Assembly (NCBI RefSeq): GCF_000368685.1 | Contig: NZ_KB849631.1 | Span: forward strand, 62,001-126,000 | Origin: Acinetobacter baylyi DSM 14961 = CIP 107474 | GTDB lineage: Bacteria > Pseudomonadota > Gammaproteobacteria > Pseudomonadales > Moraxellaceae | DNA: 64,000 nt | Direction of reading: 5' to 3' | The notes under the pieces: generated by a model | Told to the model about the DNA's origin: nothing | Databases searched by the model: none | Seen by the model: only the letters and a program-made list of their open reading frames with translations | Shown: one piece after another, positions 1-7,989 of the stretch | Position numbering within the stretch: position 1 is the stretch's first letter | Layout: the number at the start of each line of letters is the position of its first letter | Translations under genes and position numbers: made by a program

Positions 1-680
1 ACTTTTTCGTCACCAATTTGGGCGCGTAACTGTTCTACACGCAAATCGATAATGTGTTCTGGTGTCCAAAGACCGCCACAACCACAGATTTTATGCACAA
101 AGTTTGCCAGTAACTCGGCACCTTTCGCTGTATGCGTGACTTCAGGATGGAACTGCACACCGTAAAAACGGCGAGCTTCATCCGATGCTGCTGCGAATGG
201 ACAGCTTGGGGTACTTGCAGTGGTACTAAAACCTTCTGGTAAACGACTAACTTTGTCGCCATGGCTCATCCAGACATGCAGTTGATTCTCACGATCTTGC
301 AAGTTTCCAACAAGTTGGTCGCGCTGCTGAATATCCACTTCGGCATAGCCAAACTCATGTACAGTACCAGGCTCAACTTTTCCGCCCAACTGCTCAGACA
401 TGGTTTGAAAACCATAACAAATCCCTAAGACAGGTACACCAAGCTCAAACACCACTTGTGGCGCACGCGGGCTGCCTTCTTCATGCACGCTTTCAGGCCC
501 ACCTGACAAAATAATGCCATTTGGATTAAATGCACGAATGTCTTCTTCAGACATATCAAAAGCATACATTTCAGAATATACACCCGCTTCACGTACACGA
601 CGTGCAATGAGCTGGCTGTATTGAGATCCGAAATCCAGAATTAAGATACGATCATCAGTAATGTGAGTATTGGTTGTCAT
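1..680 (-). CDS. guaA: GMP synthase (glutamine-hydrolysing), N-terminal part
   Basis: Converts XMP to GMP using glutamine and ATP, the last step of GMP synthesis in the cytosol. The gene starts at the ATG complementary to 678-680 and runs off the left edge, so about 226 residues are visible, covering the class I glutamine amidotransferase domain. The nucleophile is Cys88 in GICYGFQ, and the His178/Glu180 pair sits in VQFHPE. The N-terminus [10 protein letters not shown] is typical of GuaA. The ATP-pyrophosphatase and dimerisation domains lie outside the window. It is transcribed leftward and is not obviously in an operon with the next gene, which has its own terminator. Identification is secure; only the C-terminal part is unseen. 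Confidence 0.97.
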   Translation of the reverse strand, partial: MTTNTHITDDRILILDFGSQYSQLIARRVREAGVYSEMYAFDMSEEDIRAFNPNGIILSGGPESVHEEGSPRAPQVVFELGVPVLGICYGFQTMSEQLGGKVEPGTVHEFGYAEVDIQQRDQLVGNLQDRENQLHVWMSHGDKVSRLPEGFSTTASTPSCPFAAASDEARRFYGVQFHPEVTHTAKGAELLANFVHKICGCGGLWTPEHIIDLRVEQLRAQIGDEK

Positions 681-789
681 GATTACGCAACTATGCAAGG
701 CAACGAGAGAAGCGCAATATTCTAGCATTTTTCCAAGTATCGCGCACGTTCTTTCAATCAGCAAAAGTTATCAAAAAAGCAGCATTAAA

Positions 790-814
790 AAAAGGCACTT
801 GATTCGTGCCTTTT
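790..814 (-). terminator. Rho-independent terminator after the BOF-protein gene
   Basis: A perfect 9-bp stem (AAAAGGCAC / GTGCCTTTT) with a 7-nt loop is followed, read leftward, by a T run. It lies just beyond the stop of the BOF-family gene and before guaA. Confidence 0.85.
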
Positions 815-817
815 AGT

Positions 818-1186
818 TTAGTGTTGAATTTTTTCAATCTTAACCACTTCAATATCTGTAGGTTTGTAGCGATGGGTATCAACCTCACCCACTGCACGGA
901 CATGATCACCTACTTTTAAGCCTACCGCACGCCAGAGATCATCATCAATTTCAAGGCTAATTACACCCGTTGTATCTTTAAATTCATAATGATCACTTTT
1001 GATATGTTTGGTGATTTGACCTGTCAAGGTCACACCTGTTTCATCTTTCAGTTTGGTAATTTGCTGCACGTTCACCACATTTTTTGCTGCTTCCTGAACA
1101 ATCAAATGATCATCTTTACCTGCAAACGCACTGGAAGATAAGACAACTGTGGCCACTACAGAAGTACTAAATATCAGTTTTCTCAT
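818..1186 (-). CDS. BOF (bacterial OB-fold) periplasmic protein, YgiW/YdeI-like
   Basis: A 122-residue secreted protein of the NirD/YgiW/YdeI (BOF) family. An N-terminal signal peptide is visible, MRKLIFSTSVVATVVLSSSA, with likely cleavage near residue 22 (AFA-GKDD). The rest matches the single OB-fold of this family, with the strand segments VTLTGQITKHI, YEFKDTTGVISLEIDD and KVGDHVRAVGEVD. Family members are linked to stress tolerance (cationic peptides, peroxide) but have no known catalytic activity. It stands alone, with its own downstream terminator and a DoxX gene upstream on the same strand. Family is confident; exact role is unknown. Confidence 0.88.
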   Translation of the reverse strand: MRKLIFSTSVVATVVLSSSAFAGKDDHLIVQEAAKNVVNVQQITKLKDETGVTLTGQITKHIKSDHYEFKDTTGVISLEIDDDLWRAVGLKVGDHVRAVGEVDTHRYKPTDIEVVKIEKIQH

Positions 1187-1257
1187 TATTGTCTCTGTTT
1201 AAATACCGTCAAATCATCTAAACAGAAAGTTAAAGAAATATCGGCTAGAGTTTTGTA

Positions 1258-1287
1258 ATACAAGGTAAAATTACGTCTACCTTGTAT
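1258..1287 (-). terminator. Hairpin between DoxX and BOF genes
   Basis: Perfect 10-bp inverted repeat ATACAAGGTA / TACCTTGTAT with a 10-nt loop, right after the DoxX stop. It has no clean T run leftward, so it may be an inefficient terminator or an mRNA-end stabiliser. Confidence 0.5.
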
Positions 1288-1298
1288 TTGTAAATATT

Positions 1299-1721
1299 TT
1301 ATTTTTCAATCGCTGCATCCAGACTGATTTTACCTGCACCGTGCAGCATCAAAAAGAATAAGCCACCTGCCATCGCAAAGTTTTTCATAAAATTAATGGC
1401 CTGTGCCTGATCTGTTCCTTCATGAAAAATAAAGGCTGTAAGCAAACTAAAAATCCCAAGCCCGAAAGCAGCAAAACGAGCTTGGAAACCAAAGAGTAAA
1501 GCCAATCCACCACCAAACTCCACTAAAATCGTGAGCGGTAATAATGCGCCAGGCACACCCATCGCTTCCATATAGCCAACTGTCGCAGAATAAGCTGTTA
1601 TTTTTCCCCAACCAGCGACAAGAAAAATATACGCCATCAGAATTCGTGCAATCAGTGAGATAATCGAATCTGCGCCATTTTGAGTGACAATATTTTTAAC
1701 CGCGACATTTGGATTAAACAT
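1299..1721 (-). CDS. DoxX family membrane protein
   Basis: A 140-residue inner-membrane protein of the DoxX/DoxD-like family, with four predicted transmembrane helices (ISLIARILMAYIFLVAGWGK; a GALLPLTILVEFGGGLALLFG segment; FAAFGLGIFSLLTAFIF; NFAMAGGLFFLMLHG). The ATG at 1721 is chosen because TTAAAGG lies about 9 nt upstream; a longer open frame to 1832 lacks a ribosome site and adds a non-family sequence. Relatives are often described as putative quinol oxidase subunits or redox-stress factors, but the biochemical role of short DoxX proteins is unsettled. It is a single-gene unit, divergent from the DedA gene. Confidence 0.85.
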   Translation of the reverse strand: MFNPNVAVKNIVTQNGADSIISLIARILMAYIFLVAGWGKITAYSATVGYMEAMGVPGALLPLTILVEFGGGLALLFGFQARFAAFGLGIFSLLTAFIFHEGTDQAQAINFMKNFAMAGGLFFLMLHGAGKISLDAAIEK

Positions 1722-1923
1722 AAGAAATACCTTTAATTCTGAATTTTGTTCGTTCGATATAGCAATGATATGGATATTTATTTTTGCAATAAATATGCAA
1801 ATGAAAGACTCATCGTTCCAAAAATAACACATTCAAATCTTTTTGAATTTTTATACTTTATCTTACTGACTTTCGATTGTAGCACTGCTAGGATTTGAAC
1901 ACGCTTTTGTGCTGTTGTGTCTC

Positions 1924-2571
1924 ATGGAACTGTTTGATTTTATTTTGCACGTAGATGAACATCTACTTGAATTTGTTCGTAATTATGGGGTATGGATTTA
2001 CGCCATTCTATTTCTGATTATTTTTGTAGAAACAGGCTTAGTCGTCATGCCTTTTTTACCTGGCGATAGCTTACTATTTGCGGCAGGAGCTTTGGCAGCA
2101 TCGACGGGCGCAATGGATCCATGGGTGCTGGGTGTTCTATTATTTATTGCCGCAGTACTGGGTGATACACTGAATTATCACATTGGTCGTTATATTGGAC
2201 CACGCGTGTTTGAAACCAATTCACGATTTATCAATAAAGCGCATCTCACCAAGACACATCAGTTTTTTGAACGTCATGGTGGTAAAACTATTATTTTTGC
2301 GCGCTTTATTCCTTTTGCTCGTACCTTTGCACCCTTTGTTGCAGGTGCAGGCAGTATGAACTATAAATTCTTTCTGACTTATAATGCGATTGGTGCGTTC
2401 TGCTGGATTGCGTCTTTTATTACACTTGGCTATTTGTTTGGAAATATGCCTGTTGTCAAAGACAATTTTACCCATTTGATTTTCGGAATCATTATCTTGA
2501 GCGTGCTTCCTGCGATTATTGGGTTCATACGTCAAAAGCTAGGCAGCAAAGTAAAAGACAAACGGATTTAG
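1924..2571 (+). CDS. DedA family membrane protein
   Basis: A 215-residue polytopic inner-membrane protein of the DedA/SNARE-associated family. Visible family marks are the ETGLVVMPFLPGDSLLFAAGAL segment (split here as ETGLVVMPFLPGD and SLLFAAGALAA), the FFERHGGKTIIFARFIPFAR segment with conserved arginines, and FVAGAGSMNYKFF. E. coli relatives (YqjA, YghB) are required for membrane homeostasis and proton-motive-force-linked drug resistance; some members are polyprenyl-phosphate or phospholipid translocases. ATG 1924 is preferred over GTG 1909 because family proteins begin MELxxFIL, although no strong ribosome site is seen. Its stop overlaps the convergent LysE-type gene by 4 bp. Confidence 0.9.
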   Translation: MELFDFILHVDEHLLEFVRNYGVWIYAILFLIIFVETGLVVMPFLPGDSLLFAAGALAASTGAMDPWVLGVLLFIAAVLGDTLNYHIGRYIGPRVFETNSRFINKAHLTKTHQFFERHGGKTIIFARFIPFARTFAPFVAGAGSMNYKFFLTYNAIGAFCWIASFITLGYLFGNMPVVKDNFTHLIFGIIILSVLPAIIGFIRQKLGSKVKDKRI

Positions 2572-3158
2572 AAGAATCTAAAAATCACAGGCAACATACA
2601 AATCACCAGTAACAGTGCAGATCCTTTATATAAATGATCTGCTTTTACGCCCTTGACATCGCCAGATAATAATGCGCGTCCAAAACACATCCAGAATAAA
2701 GCCACAGGCAACAGAATCACACTAAATAAAGCAAATACATAAGCCGTATTTTTTAAAGATTCCCAAGTCTCAGGCGGAAAAATTCCTGCCGCAAACAACA
2801 ATGCTTTCGGATTTTTAAGACTGGCAAAAAATAATTGCCGTGGACGGATAGATAAGTGATGCTGGCTATAACGTTGCAAATGTGAGCTTTTCCAAAGATT
2901 AAATGCCAGCCAGATGACATACGCCGCACTAATGGTATGTAGAATTGGAATAAGTGCAGGCCAGATCGGTTCACCTAAATGAATAAAAATTGCCCATAGA
3001 CTAATTCCATAGAGATAACCTAGCCATTCTGCAGGAATAACATATGCTGTTTTCAATATACCTTGGTGATGAGCAGCACTGGCCAGTAGAGCATTGGTCG
3101 GTCCTGGAATGAGTAAAACCGCGATCATTGCAATAACAAAAAGCCAACTCTCAATCAT
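2568..3158 (-). CDS. LysE/RhtB family amino-acid exporter
   Basis: A 196-residue inner-membrane protein with about six hydrophobic helices. The N-terminal IPGPTNALLASAAHHQG matches the conserved PGP-containing motif of LysE/RhtB exporters, and SLKNPKALLFAAGIFP is the second family signature. Members export amino acids or small polar metabolites by proton antiport; the substrate here cannot be read from the sequence. It is convergent with the DedA gene (4-bp overlap at the stops) and transcribed alone from a promoter in 3159-3280. Confidence 0.88.
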   Translation of the reverse strand: MIESWLFVIAMIAVLLIPGPTNALLASAAHHQGILKTAYVIPAEWLGYLYGISLWAIFIHLGEPIWPALIPILHTISAAYVIWLAFNLWKSSHLQRYSQHHLSIRPRQLFFASLKNPKALLFAAGIFPPETWESLKNTAYVFALFSVILLPVALFWMCFGRALLSGDVKGVKADHLYKGSALLLVICMLPVIFRFF

Positions 3159-3367
3159 AAAACATCCATAGTGATGAAGATGAACACACCTTATACGAAA
3201 GTCGTTTCATCTGACAAGTTAAAGAGACGGGCAGCATCGCGTAGCAGCACTATATTAATGCAAAAACAAAAACTATATAATTGTTTTTTATAATAATATA
3301 TCAAAACATTTTGCAAAAATTTAATGATAATTTGGCCAGCTTATGCCAGCCAGATCAGCAATTCCGA

Positions 3368-3757
3368 CTAATTTGTGCTCTTTTTACGTACAATCATTGG
3401 GCAATTTTTAAACTGGGCGGCTTGTGCAATCGCTTCTTGCTGACCCAGTACACGAGAAAGTTCAGTATTTTTAGTCTCTGATGACTGTCCCAAATTCACA
3501 GAAACAGAAGGACCGAAGCCCCAACCTCCACGCCCCCAGCCACCGCCAAGCCCTAACCCCAAACCTACACCGGTACGTTTTGGGGTTTGCACGCCATTGT
3601 CGATATATTGTTGAATACGATTATATTCACTTTGCAATTGCTGACAATTTAAAGACTGATATTGGGTTGGTGAAACATAAGCAGGTTTAACCGTTGTGGC
3701 GCATGCACCTAACAATAAAGTAGCTGCCAATAAAGGCATGACTATTAAGCCTTTCAT
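3368..3757 (-). CDS. Putative lipoprotein, Gly/Trp-rich
   Basis: A 129-residue protein starting MKGLIVMPLLAATLLLGAC: a lipoprotein signal peptide with lipobox LLGAC, so Cys19 would be lipidated. A short conserved segment, LNCQQLQSEYNRIQQYI, is followed by a glycine/tryptophan-rich stretch (LGLGLGGGWGRGGWGFG, about residues 69-85) and then a charged C-terminus. I do not recognise a function. The start at 3757 is chosen because it alone gives a signal peptide; upstream codons would overlap parA. It begins 10 bp after the parA stop, suggesting co-transcription. Confidence 0.75.
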   Translation of the reverse strand: MKGLIVMPLLAATLLLGACATTVKPAYVSPTQYQSLNCQQLQSEYNRIQQYIDNGVQTPKRTGVGLGLGLGGGWGRGGWGFGPSVSVNLGQSSETKNTELSRVLGQQEAIAQAAQFKNCPMIVRKKSTN

Positions 3758-3767
3758 ACCATTGTTC

Positions 3768-4607
3768 TCATTCAATAGATTCAATTTCGCTAAACAGATT
3801 CTGATACGCAAGTGTCAGCTTATGCTCAGGTGACAAATGAACCAAAGGTAAATTTTTCTGGTGTGACTCTTTCATCAAAATAGATGGCGGTAACATGCTG
3901 TTGAGGACTGGCAAGCCTTCATCTTTTAATTGCTGAACCACTTCTCTTGGGAGTTTGGCCTGAGATTGAAACTGGTTCACAATGATCCCTTCAATTTCCA
4001 AGCTATCGTTATGATCATCTTGGGTTTCGATCACATTTTCAATCAAAGTTTGTAACGCACGTTTGGAAAATACATCACAGTCAAATGGAATTAAGACACG
4101 ATCCGCAGCAATCAGGGCAGACAATGTAAAAAAGTTAAATGCAGGCGGCGTATCAATATAAATACGATCATACTTGCTGACTAATGCCTGAATGGCATCA
4201 CGCAATTTATAAATTTTATGTTTGGATTCTAATGCATGTTCCAGCGCACCCAGCGTTGGACTTGCAGGAATAACATCCAGCATCGGAAATGCTGTCTGAT
4301 GCACAAAATGATCTAAACCTTTTGAACGTGACTTTAGAATCGAACCAATAGCACTGCCAATTAAACCTTTTTGCTGAGTTGTTCCAAGTACATCTTCAAA
4401 GAAGTTTTCAATATTCGGTTCAAGTGCCTGCTTCTCTGCCGAATAAGTAGCTGCGTCACCTAAAAGGTACTGACTGGAATTTGCTTGCGGATCAAGATCA
4501 ATCACTAAAGTTTTGAGGTTATGTTTTGCACTCATCGCCGCCAGATTGACGGTAATACTCGACTTACCCACCCCACCTTTTTGATTAAAAACCACTCTTG
4601 TTCGCAT
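3768..4607 (-). CDS. ParA family ATPase (orphan)
   Basis: A 279-residue ParA/MinD-type P-loop ATPase. The deviant Walker A motif KGGVGKSS is at residues 10-17 (signature Lys10, Lys15), the A' motif is VIDLDPQANSS near residue 35, and Walker B is RIYIDTPPAF. Such ATPases position plasmids, chromosomes or protein complexes by dynamic dimerisation on DNA or membrane. No parB or centromere-like repeat array is seen beside it, and the only close partner is the lipoprotein gene 10 bp downstream. It is therefore unlikely to be the main chromosomal ParA, and its cargo is unknown. Confidence 0.88.
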   Translation of the reverse strand: MRTRVVFNQKGGVGKSSITVNLAAMSAKHNLKTLVIDLDPQANSSQYLLGDAATYSAEKQALEPNIENFFEDVLGTTQQKGLIGSAIGSILKSRSKGLDHFVHQTAFPMLDVIPASPTLGALEHALESKHKIYKLRDAIQALVSKYDRIYIDTPPAFNFFTLSALIAADRVLIPFDCDVFSKRALQTLIENVIETQDDHNDSLEIEGIIVNQFQSQAKLPREVVQQLKDEGLPVLNSMLPPSILMKESHQKNLPLVHLSPEHKLTLAYQNLFSEIESIE

Positions 4608-4688
4608 ACTTTCCCTCTAGCTGTTATTTTAAAACCATGATCCAGTTTAACCTAGACTTACGCCAAAAAGAGAAAGTGTGTCAAACAA

Positions 4689-5081
4689 TTACGCAAAAAC
4701 TGGCTTAATCATAACAAGGCTTATAATAGCAGCAAAAGCCACTGCACCAATGATCAGCCCTGCACGGCGCTGCACCAGTAAAATATCCTGATCCTTTTTG
4801 AAAGCTTTATGAAGTGAAGATAAAAGCACCACAAATAGGATAATTTTGGCATAAAACCAAGGTTGAACCTGAAAGTCTTTCATAAAAAGTAGAATTACTC
4901 CCGTTACAATGACGACGCTAAAACTAAGATGTTGAGTCGCAATCAAAGGAACCCGTGCTACAGGATTAGGTTGTTGACCTTTTACACCGACAAATAATGT
5001 CGCTGCGCGGAAAACAAACACCAGTAATGACAGAGCAACGGCTGTCATATGAATAATTTTGGTGATTAAGTGTGCATCCAT
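4689..5081 (-). CDS. SirB2 family membrane protein
   Basis: A 130-residue inner-membrane protein with four hydrophobic helices: IIHMTAVALSLLVFVFRA, LSFSVVIVTGVILLFM, YAKIILFVVLLSSLH and AGLIIGAVAFAAIISLVMI. The pattern HLITKIIHMTAVALSLLVFVFR matches SirB2/invasion-gene-regulator-B family proteins. Despite the name, no regulatory mechanism is established for the family. It starts 11 bp after the bolA-like stop, so the two are probably one transcript. A cluster of small housekeeping genes surrounds it. Confidence 0.8.
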   Translation of the reverse strand: MDAHLITKIIHMTAVALSLLVFVFRAATLFVGVKGQQPNPVARVPLIATQHLSFSVVIVTGVILLFMKDFQVQPWFYAKIILFVVLLSSLHKAFKKDQDILLVQRRAGLIIGAVAFAAIISLVMIKPVFA

Positions 5082-5092
5082 CTTTTATCTAC

Positions 5093-5401
5093 TCAAGCTT
5101 TTGGGGCATGCGCACATTCTGGACTGGCTGGCGACTGTCCCTGCCATTCTTCTGGTACATACGCATGAATCGCGAGAGCATGAATACGGCCAGGACTCAT
5201 TAAATCTGAAGCAACTGCATACACTTTTTGATGGCGTTGAACCAAACGTAATCCATTAAATTCGTTGCTTACGACAACAACTTTGAAATGACTTTCCTTA
5301 CCAGGAAAATATCCACCGTGACCTGATGATTCATTGATCACTTCCAAATGAACTGGTGCAAGTGTCGTTAAACGCTCAATCAATTGTTGCTCAAGACTCA
5401 T
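5093..5401 (-). CDS. BolA family protein
   Basis: A 102-residue BolA-like protein. The class II KH-like fold is visible as LEQQLIERLTTLAPVHLEVINES, SHFKVVVVSNEFNGLRLVQRHQKVYA and the HALAIHAYVPEEW C-terminal strand. The conserved His of the RHQKVY segment is present; with glutaredoxins it helps ligate [2Fe-2S] clusters in characterised members. BolA proteins affect cell shape and stress responses and act in iron homeostasis. A strong ribosome site (AAGGAT) lies before the ATG. It is upstream of the sirB2-like gene in a likely two-gene operon. Confidence 0.9.
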   Translation of the reverse strand: MSLEQQLIERLTTLAPVHLEVINESSGHGGYFPGKESHFKVVVVSNEFNGLRLVQRHQKVYAVASDLMSPGRIHALAIHAYVPEEWQGQSPASPECAHAPKA

Positions 5402-5588
5402 GCTATATCCTTTTTATGGATGAAAGGTCATGGCAGTATAACCTGTTCTTTGTGTTTTTCTGACATTCAACACCATAACATCTGTAGATTTTATGACGTA
5501 AAGCTTGGCTATCAATTCTGTGAAACGCATTTTGAGCATCAAACTGATTTTATTTTATGCAATCAGTCGAATTATTTGCATAAAGTTG

Positions 5589-5616
5589 TTGACCCTTGTT
5601 TTTCTTAATGTATTAT
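5589..5616 (+). promoter_or_regulatory. Sigma-70-like promoter for tRNA-Gly genes
   Basis: TTGACC at 5589-5594 and TATTAT at 5611-5616 are separated by 16 bp, placing the start of transcription close to the first tRNA at 5626. Confidence 0.7.
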
Positions 5617-5625
5617 AGGCGGCAC

Positions 5626-5701
<76 letters not shown>

Positions 5702-5742
5702 GATTATTTTTTGTGAAAGTTTTTATCAAAACTGCTCATTTT

Positions 5743-5818
<76 letters not shown>

Positions 5819-5826
5819 GATTTTGA

Positions 5827-5862
5827 AAAGCCTCAATCGAAAGATTGGGGCTTTTTCTTTTT
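5827..5862 (+). terminator. Terminator of the tRNA-Gly unit
   Basis: An 11-bp stem AAGCCTCAATC / GATTGGGGCTT (one G-T pair) closes a GAAA tetraloop and is followed by a T-rich run. Confidence 0.9.
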
Positions 5863-5915
5863 GATTTATATGGTTTTTTCTTATTAAAGCCATAATCATA
5901 TTTTCATAAAAAATC

Positions 5916-7205
5916 TTAAAAATTATAATTTATACCAAGACGGCTATTGAGAAATCCTTTTTTATCATTTTTCTCTTTTTGTAGACCAAAAAAGTTGCTG
6001 ATAGAAAGACCTTTATATTTACCAGAAAAATTATATATAAAATAAGGCATGATTTCGTACATATCATTGTTATTTTGATATGACTTATCTATATCAGCAT
6101 AAGTCAAGCGCAGACCGAGATTCAGGTTATCTATATATTTAGTAGATGTATCAATCATATAAAATATACCTGGGCCAATATCCTGTGTACTGGTAAAAAA
6201 AGGTTGCGCGAAATATGGATCTGATGTGGTTTGATGTGAGTATGGGGTAACTAACCGTCCTTTTTGCCATGCATAATTGCTGGTTTTAATATAGTTCAAG
6301 CCGCTATTGACTATAATTTTATTCGGGAAATTCAGTTTTAATTTAAATCCAATAGATTTGCTGTCGATATTGCCTAAATAAGCTTCGCCAGTTTCAACTC
6401 CTTGAATATATTGCACACCAAGTTCGGGCTGAAATGGTTGATTTAGCAAAGTATAATTTGCTTGGGTATAAAAAATATTTGTGATGTCTTGGTAGTTTTG
6501 GAACCATGTTTGTAGCAATAGATTACTATTGTCTGTTTTGATGGTTTTACCCACACCTATTGATGAGGTTAAATCAGAGTTTTGGTTATAACTTTTCCCA
6601 TCAATTGTCTTCAGATATAAATTATCATTCAGACGAGAGTCAGAGGTAAATTCATCCCCCATATAGCTTTTGTATTTTTGAAATGCATTCAAATGAATAA
6701 AGTATGATTGGTTGTCATAGATAAAATCTGCCGCCTGATAAAGCCAAGGCTGTGTTCTAAATGAAGAATAATCTCCGAGAAATGGAATACTTAACCGTTG
6801 GTTACCCAATGTGATTTTGGTATTGTTATTTTGCCACTGTATGTAAGCTTCCCCAAGTCCGATATTGTCATTATCAAATCCACCGATGGCATGTGCACCT
6901 TTCAAAATATGTTGTTGTCCTTGTAGACCAACTGCTGCTGAGATGTGGTTATATTCAGAGGTTTTATAGGTCAAAAAGCCCCCAAGAGATGTTGTATCCT
7001 GACTTTGACCGTTAAAAAAAGCATTATTAAATGAAAATGATCGTATCCGGGCACTACCAGTGACGGTACCACAGCGAAACATATCAGATATATTATCTGC
7101 ACTAACTTTGTTTTTGCATTCTGGTTGAACATACAGTGCCGCATGACTACCGTGTATGCAGAGAAGTGATAAATTCAAGAGTGTAAATCTTTTAAAATTT
7201 AACAT
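5916..7205 (-). CDS. OprD-family outer-membrane porin
   Basis: A 429-residue outer-membrane protein. The signal peptide MLNFKRFTLLNLSLLCIHGSHA precedes a series of amphipathic beta strands, and the chain ends in NYNF with the C-terminal Phe typical of beta-barrels. Features resembling OprD/Occ porins include GEAYIQWQNNNTKITLGNQRL and a large central region of alternating strands. Such porins admit small carboxylates, amino acids or other specific nutrients. As the last gene of a leftward series with a TauE exporter, amidohydrolase and NCS2 permease, it probably admits the same heterocyclic substrate, which is inference. A 64-bp gap separates it from the exporter gene. Confidence 0.75.
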   Translation of the reverse strand: MLNFKRFTLLNLSLLCIHGSHAALYVQPECKNKVSADNISDMFRCGTVTGSARIRSFSFNNAFFNGQSQDTTSLGGFLTYKTSEYNHISAAVGLQGQQHILKGAHAIGGFDNDNIGLGEAYIQWQNNNTKITLGNQRLSIPFLGDYSSFRTQPWLYQAADFIYDNQSYFIHLNAFQKYKSYMGDEFTSDSRLNDNLYLKTIDGKSYNQNSDLTSSIGVGKTIKTDNSNLLLQTWFQNYQDITNIFYTQANYTLLNQPFQPELGVQYIQGVETGEAYLGNIDSKSIGFKLKLNFPNKIIVNSGLNYIKTSNYAWQKGRLVTPYSHQTTSDPYFAQPFFTSTQDIGPGIFYMIDTSTKYIDNLNLGLRLTYADIDKSYQNNNDMYEIMPYFIYNFSGKYKGLSISNFFGLQKEKNDKKGFLNSRLGINYNF

Positions 7206-7269
7206 GGAAAAATACCTGTTTAATTTAAGGGGAATATGTAAAACATTAGGTAAATAGCTGATTTATCTT

Positions 7270-7989
7270 TCATTGACTCAGTGCCTTGACAATGAGTAAG
7301 AGGCTCGAACTAAGTGCGAATATCTGCACAAATAACCGCATATACTTTTGGTTAATACTGTTATGAATAAACTGACTTAAAAGAGAACCTAAAATTAGTG
7401 CAGGTAAAAAAAATAAAGTGCTGAACATCAAGTACGGATGAATATGTCCTGATATAGCTAAAAAAATCAGTGAAATAATTTCGCCAAAAAGAAAAGAAAT
7501 AGCAACAGTGGCACGCATTTCTGCAATCGGGCGGTGCTGATAGGTCAGAGCTAGTGGTGGTCCACCAATACCTGTGGTGGTTTCAGTAATTCCCGTAATC
7601 AAACCAGCACCGATATAGGCTTTTTGGTTAGGATTAAATGGTGGAATAAACCATGTCACTACCGCTGCAAAAATTGTAGATAAACCAATAAAAATAGATA
7701 GACTTTTCATTGAAAGTATACTGAGAATAGCAATTCCACCAAAAGTTCCTACAAAACGGCCAGCACCAATCCAAACAGCACCTTTTTTGTCGAGTGCACT
7801 CCATTCACGCCATGCAACATAGGCATTTAAGGGCAACATTAAGAGAAGTACAGTAACAGGTAAACTCTCAGGATTAAGTAAACTGATGACAGGTACAACG
7901 ATCAAGGCAAACCCCATACCACAAGTAGCTTGAATGAATGCACCAAGTAAGACAGCTAGACTAATTAAACTTATGACTTCAAAATTCAT
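7270..7989 (-). CDS. TauE/SafE family anion exporter
   Basis: A 239-residue inner-membrane protein of the TauE/SafE (sulfite exporter) superfamily, with about seven to eight helices in two halves. The N-terminal half carries LGAFIQATCGMGFALIVVPV and the second half AGLITGITETTTGIGGPPLAL, the duplicated family glycine-rich motif. Members move sulfite, sulfonates or organic anions. Its start codon overlaps the amidohydrolase stop by one base (TGATG), so translational coupling is likely. It may remove an acidic or toxic product of the deaminase pathway; the substrate is not shown by the sequence. Confidence 0.85.
   Translation of the reverse strand: MNFEVISLISLAVLLGAFIQATCGMGFALIVVPVISLLNPESLPVTVLLLMLPLNAYVAWREWSALDKKGAVWIGAGRFVGTFGGIAILSILSMKSLSIFIGLSTIFAAVVTWFIPPFNPNQKAYIGAGLITGITETTTGIGGPPLALTYQHRPIAEMRATVAISFLFGEIISLIFLAISGHIHPYLMFSTLFFLPALILGSLLSQFIHNSINQKYMRLFVQIFALSSSLLLIVKALSQ

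Noticed and set aside
3281..3690. Two plus-strand frames of 66 and 69 codons
   Set aside because: They lie opposite the lipoprotein gene, which has a clear signal peptide and lipobox, so they are antisense shadows.
3768..4607. Main chromosome-partitioning ParA
   Set aside because: No parB and no centromere-like site are adjacent, and a lipoprotein is its only partner.
5384..5608. A 74-codon plus-strand frame
   Set aside because: It has no ribosome site, overlaps the bolA start on the other strand and the tRNA promoter, and matches no known family.
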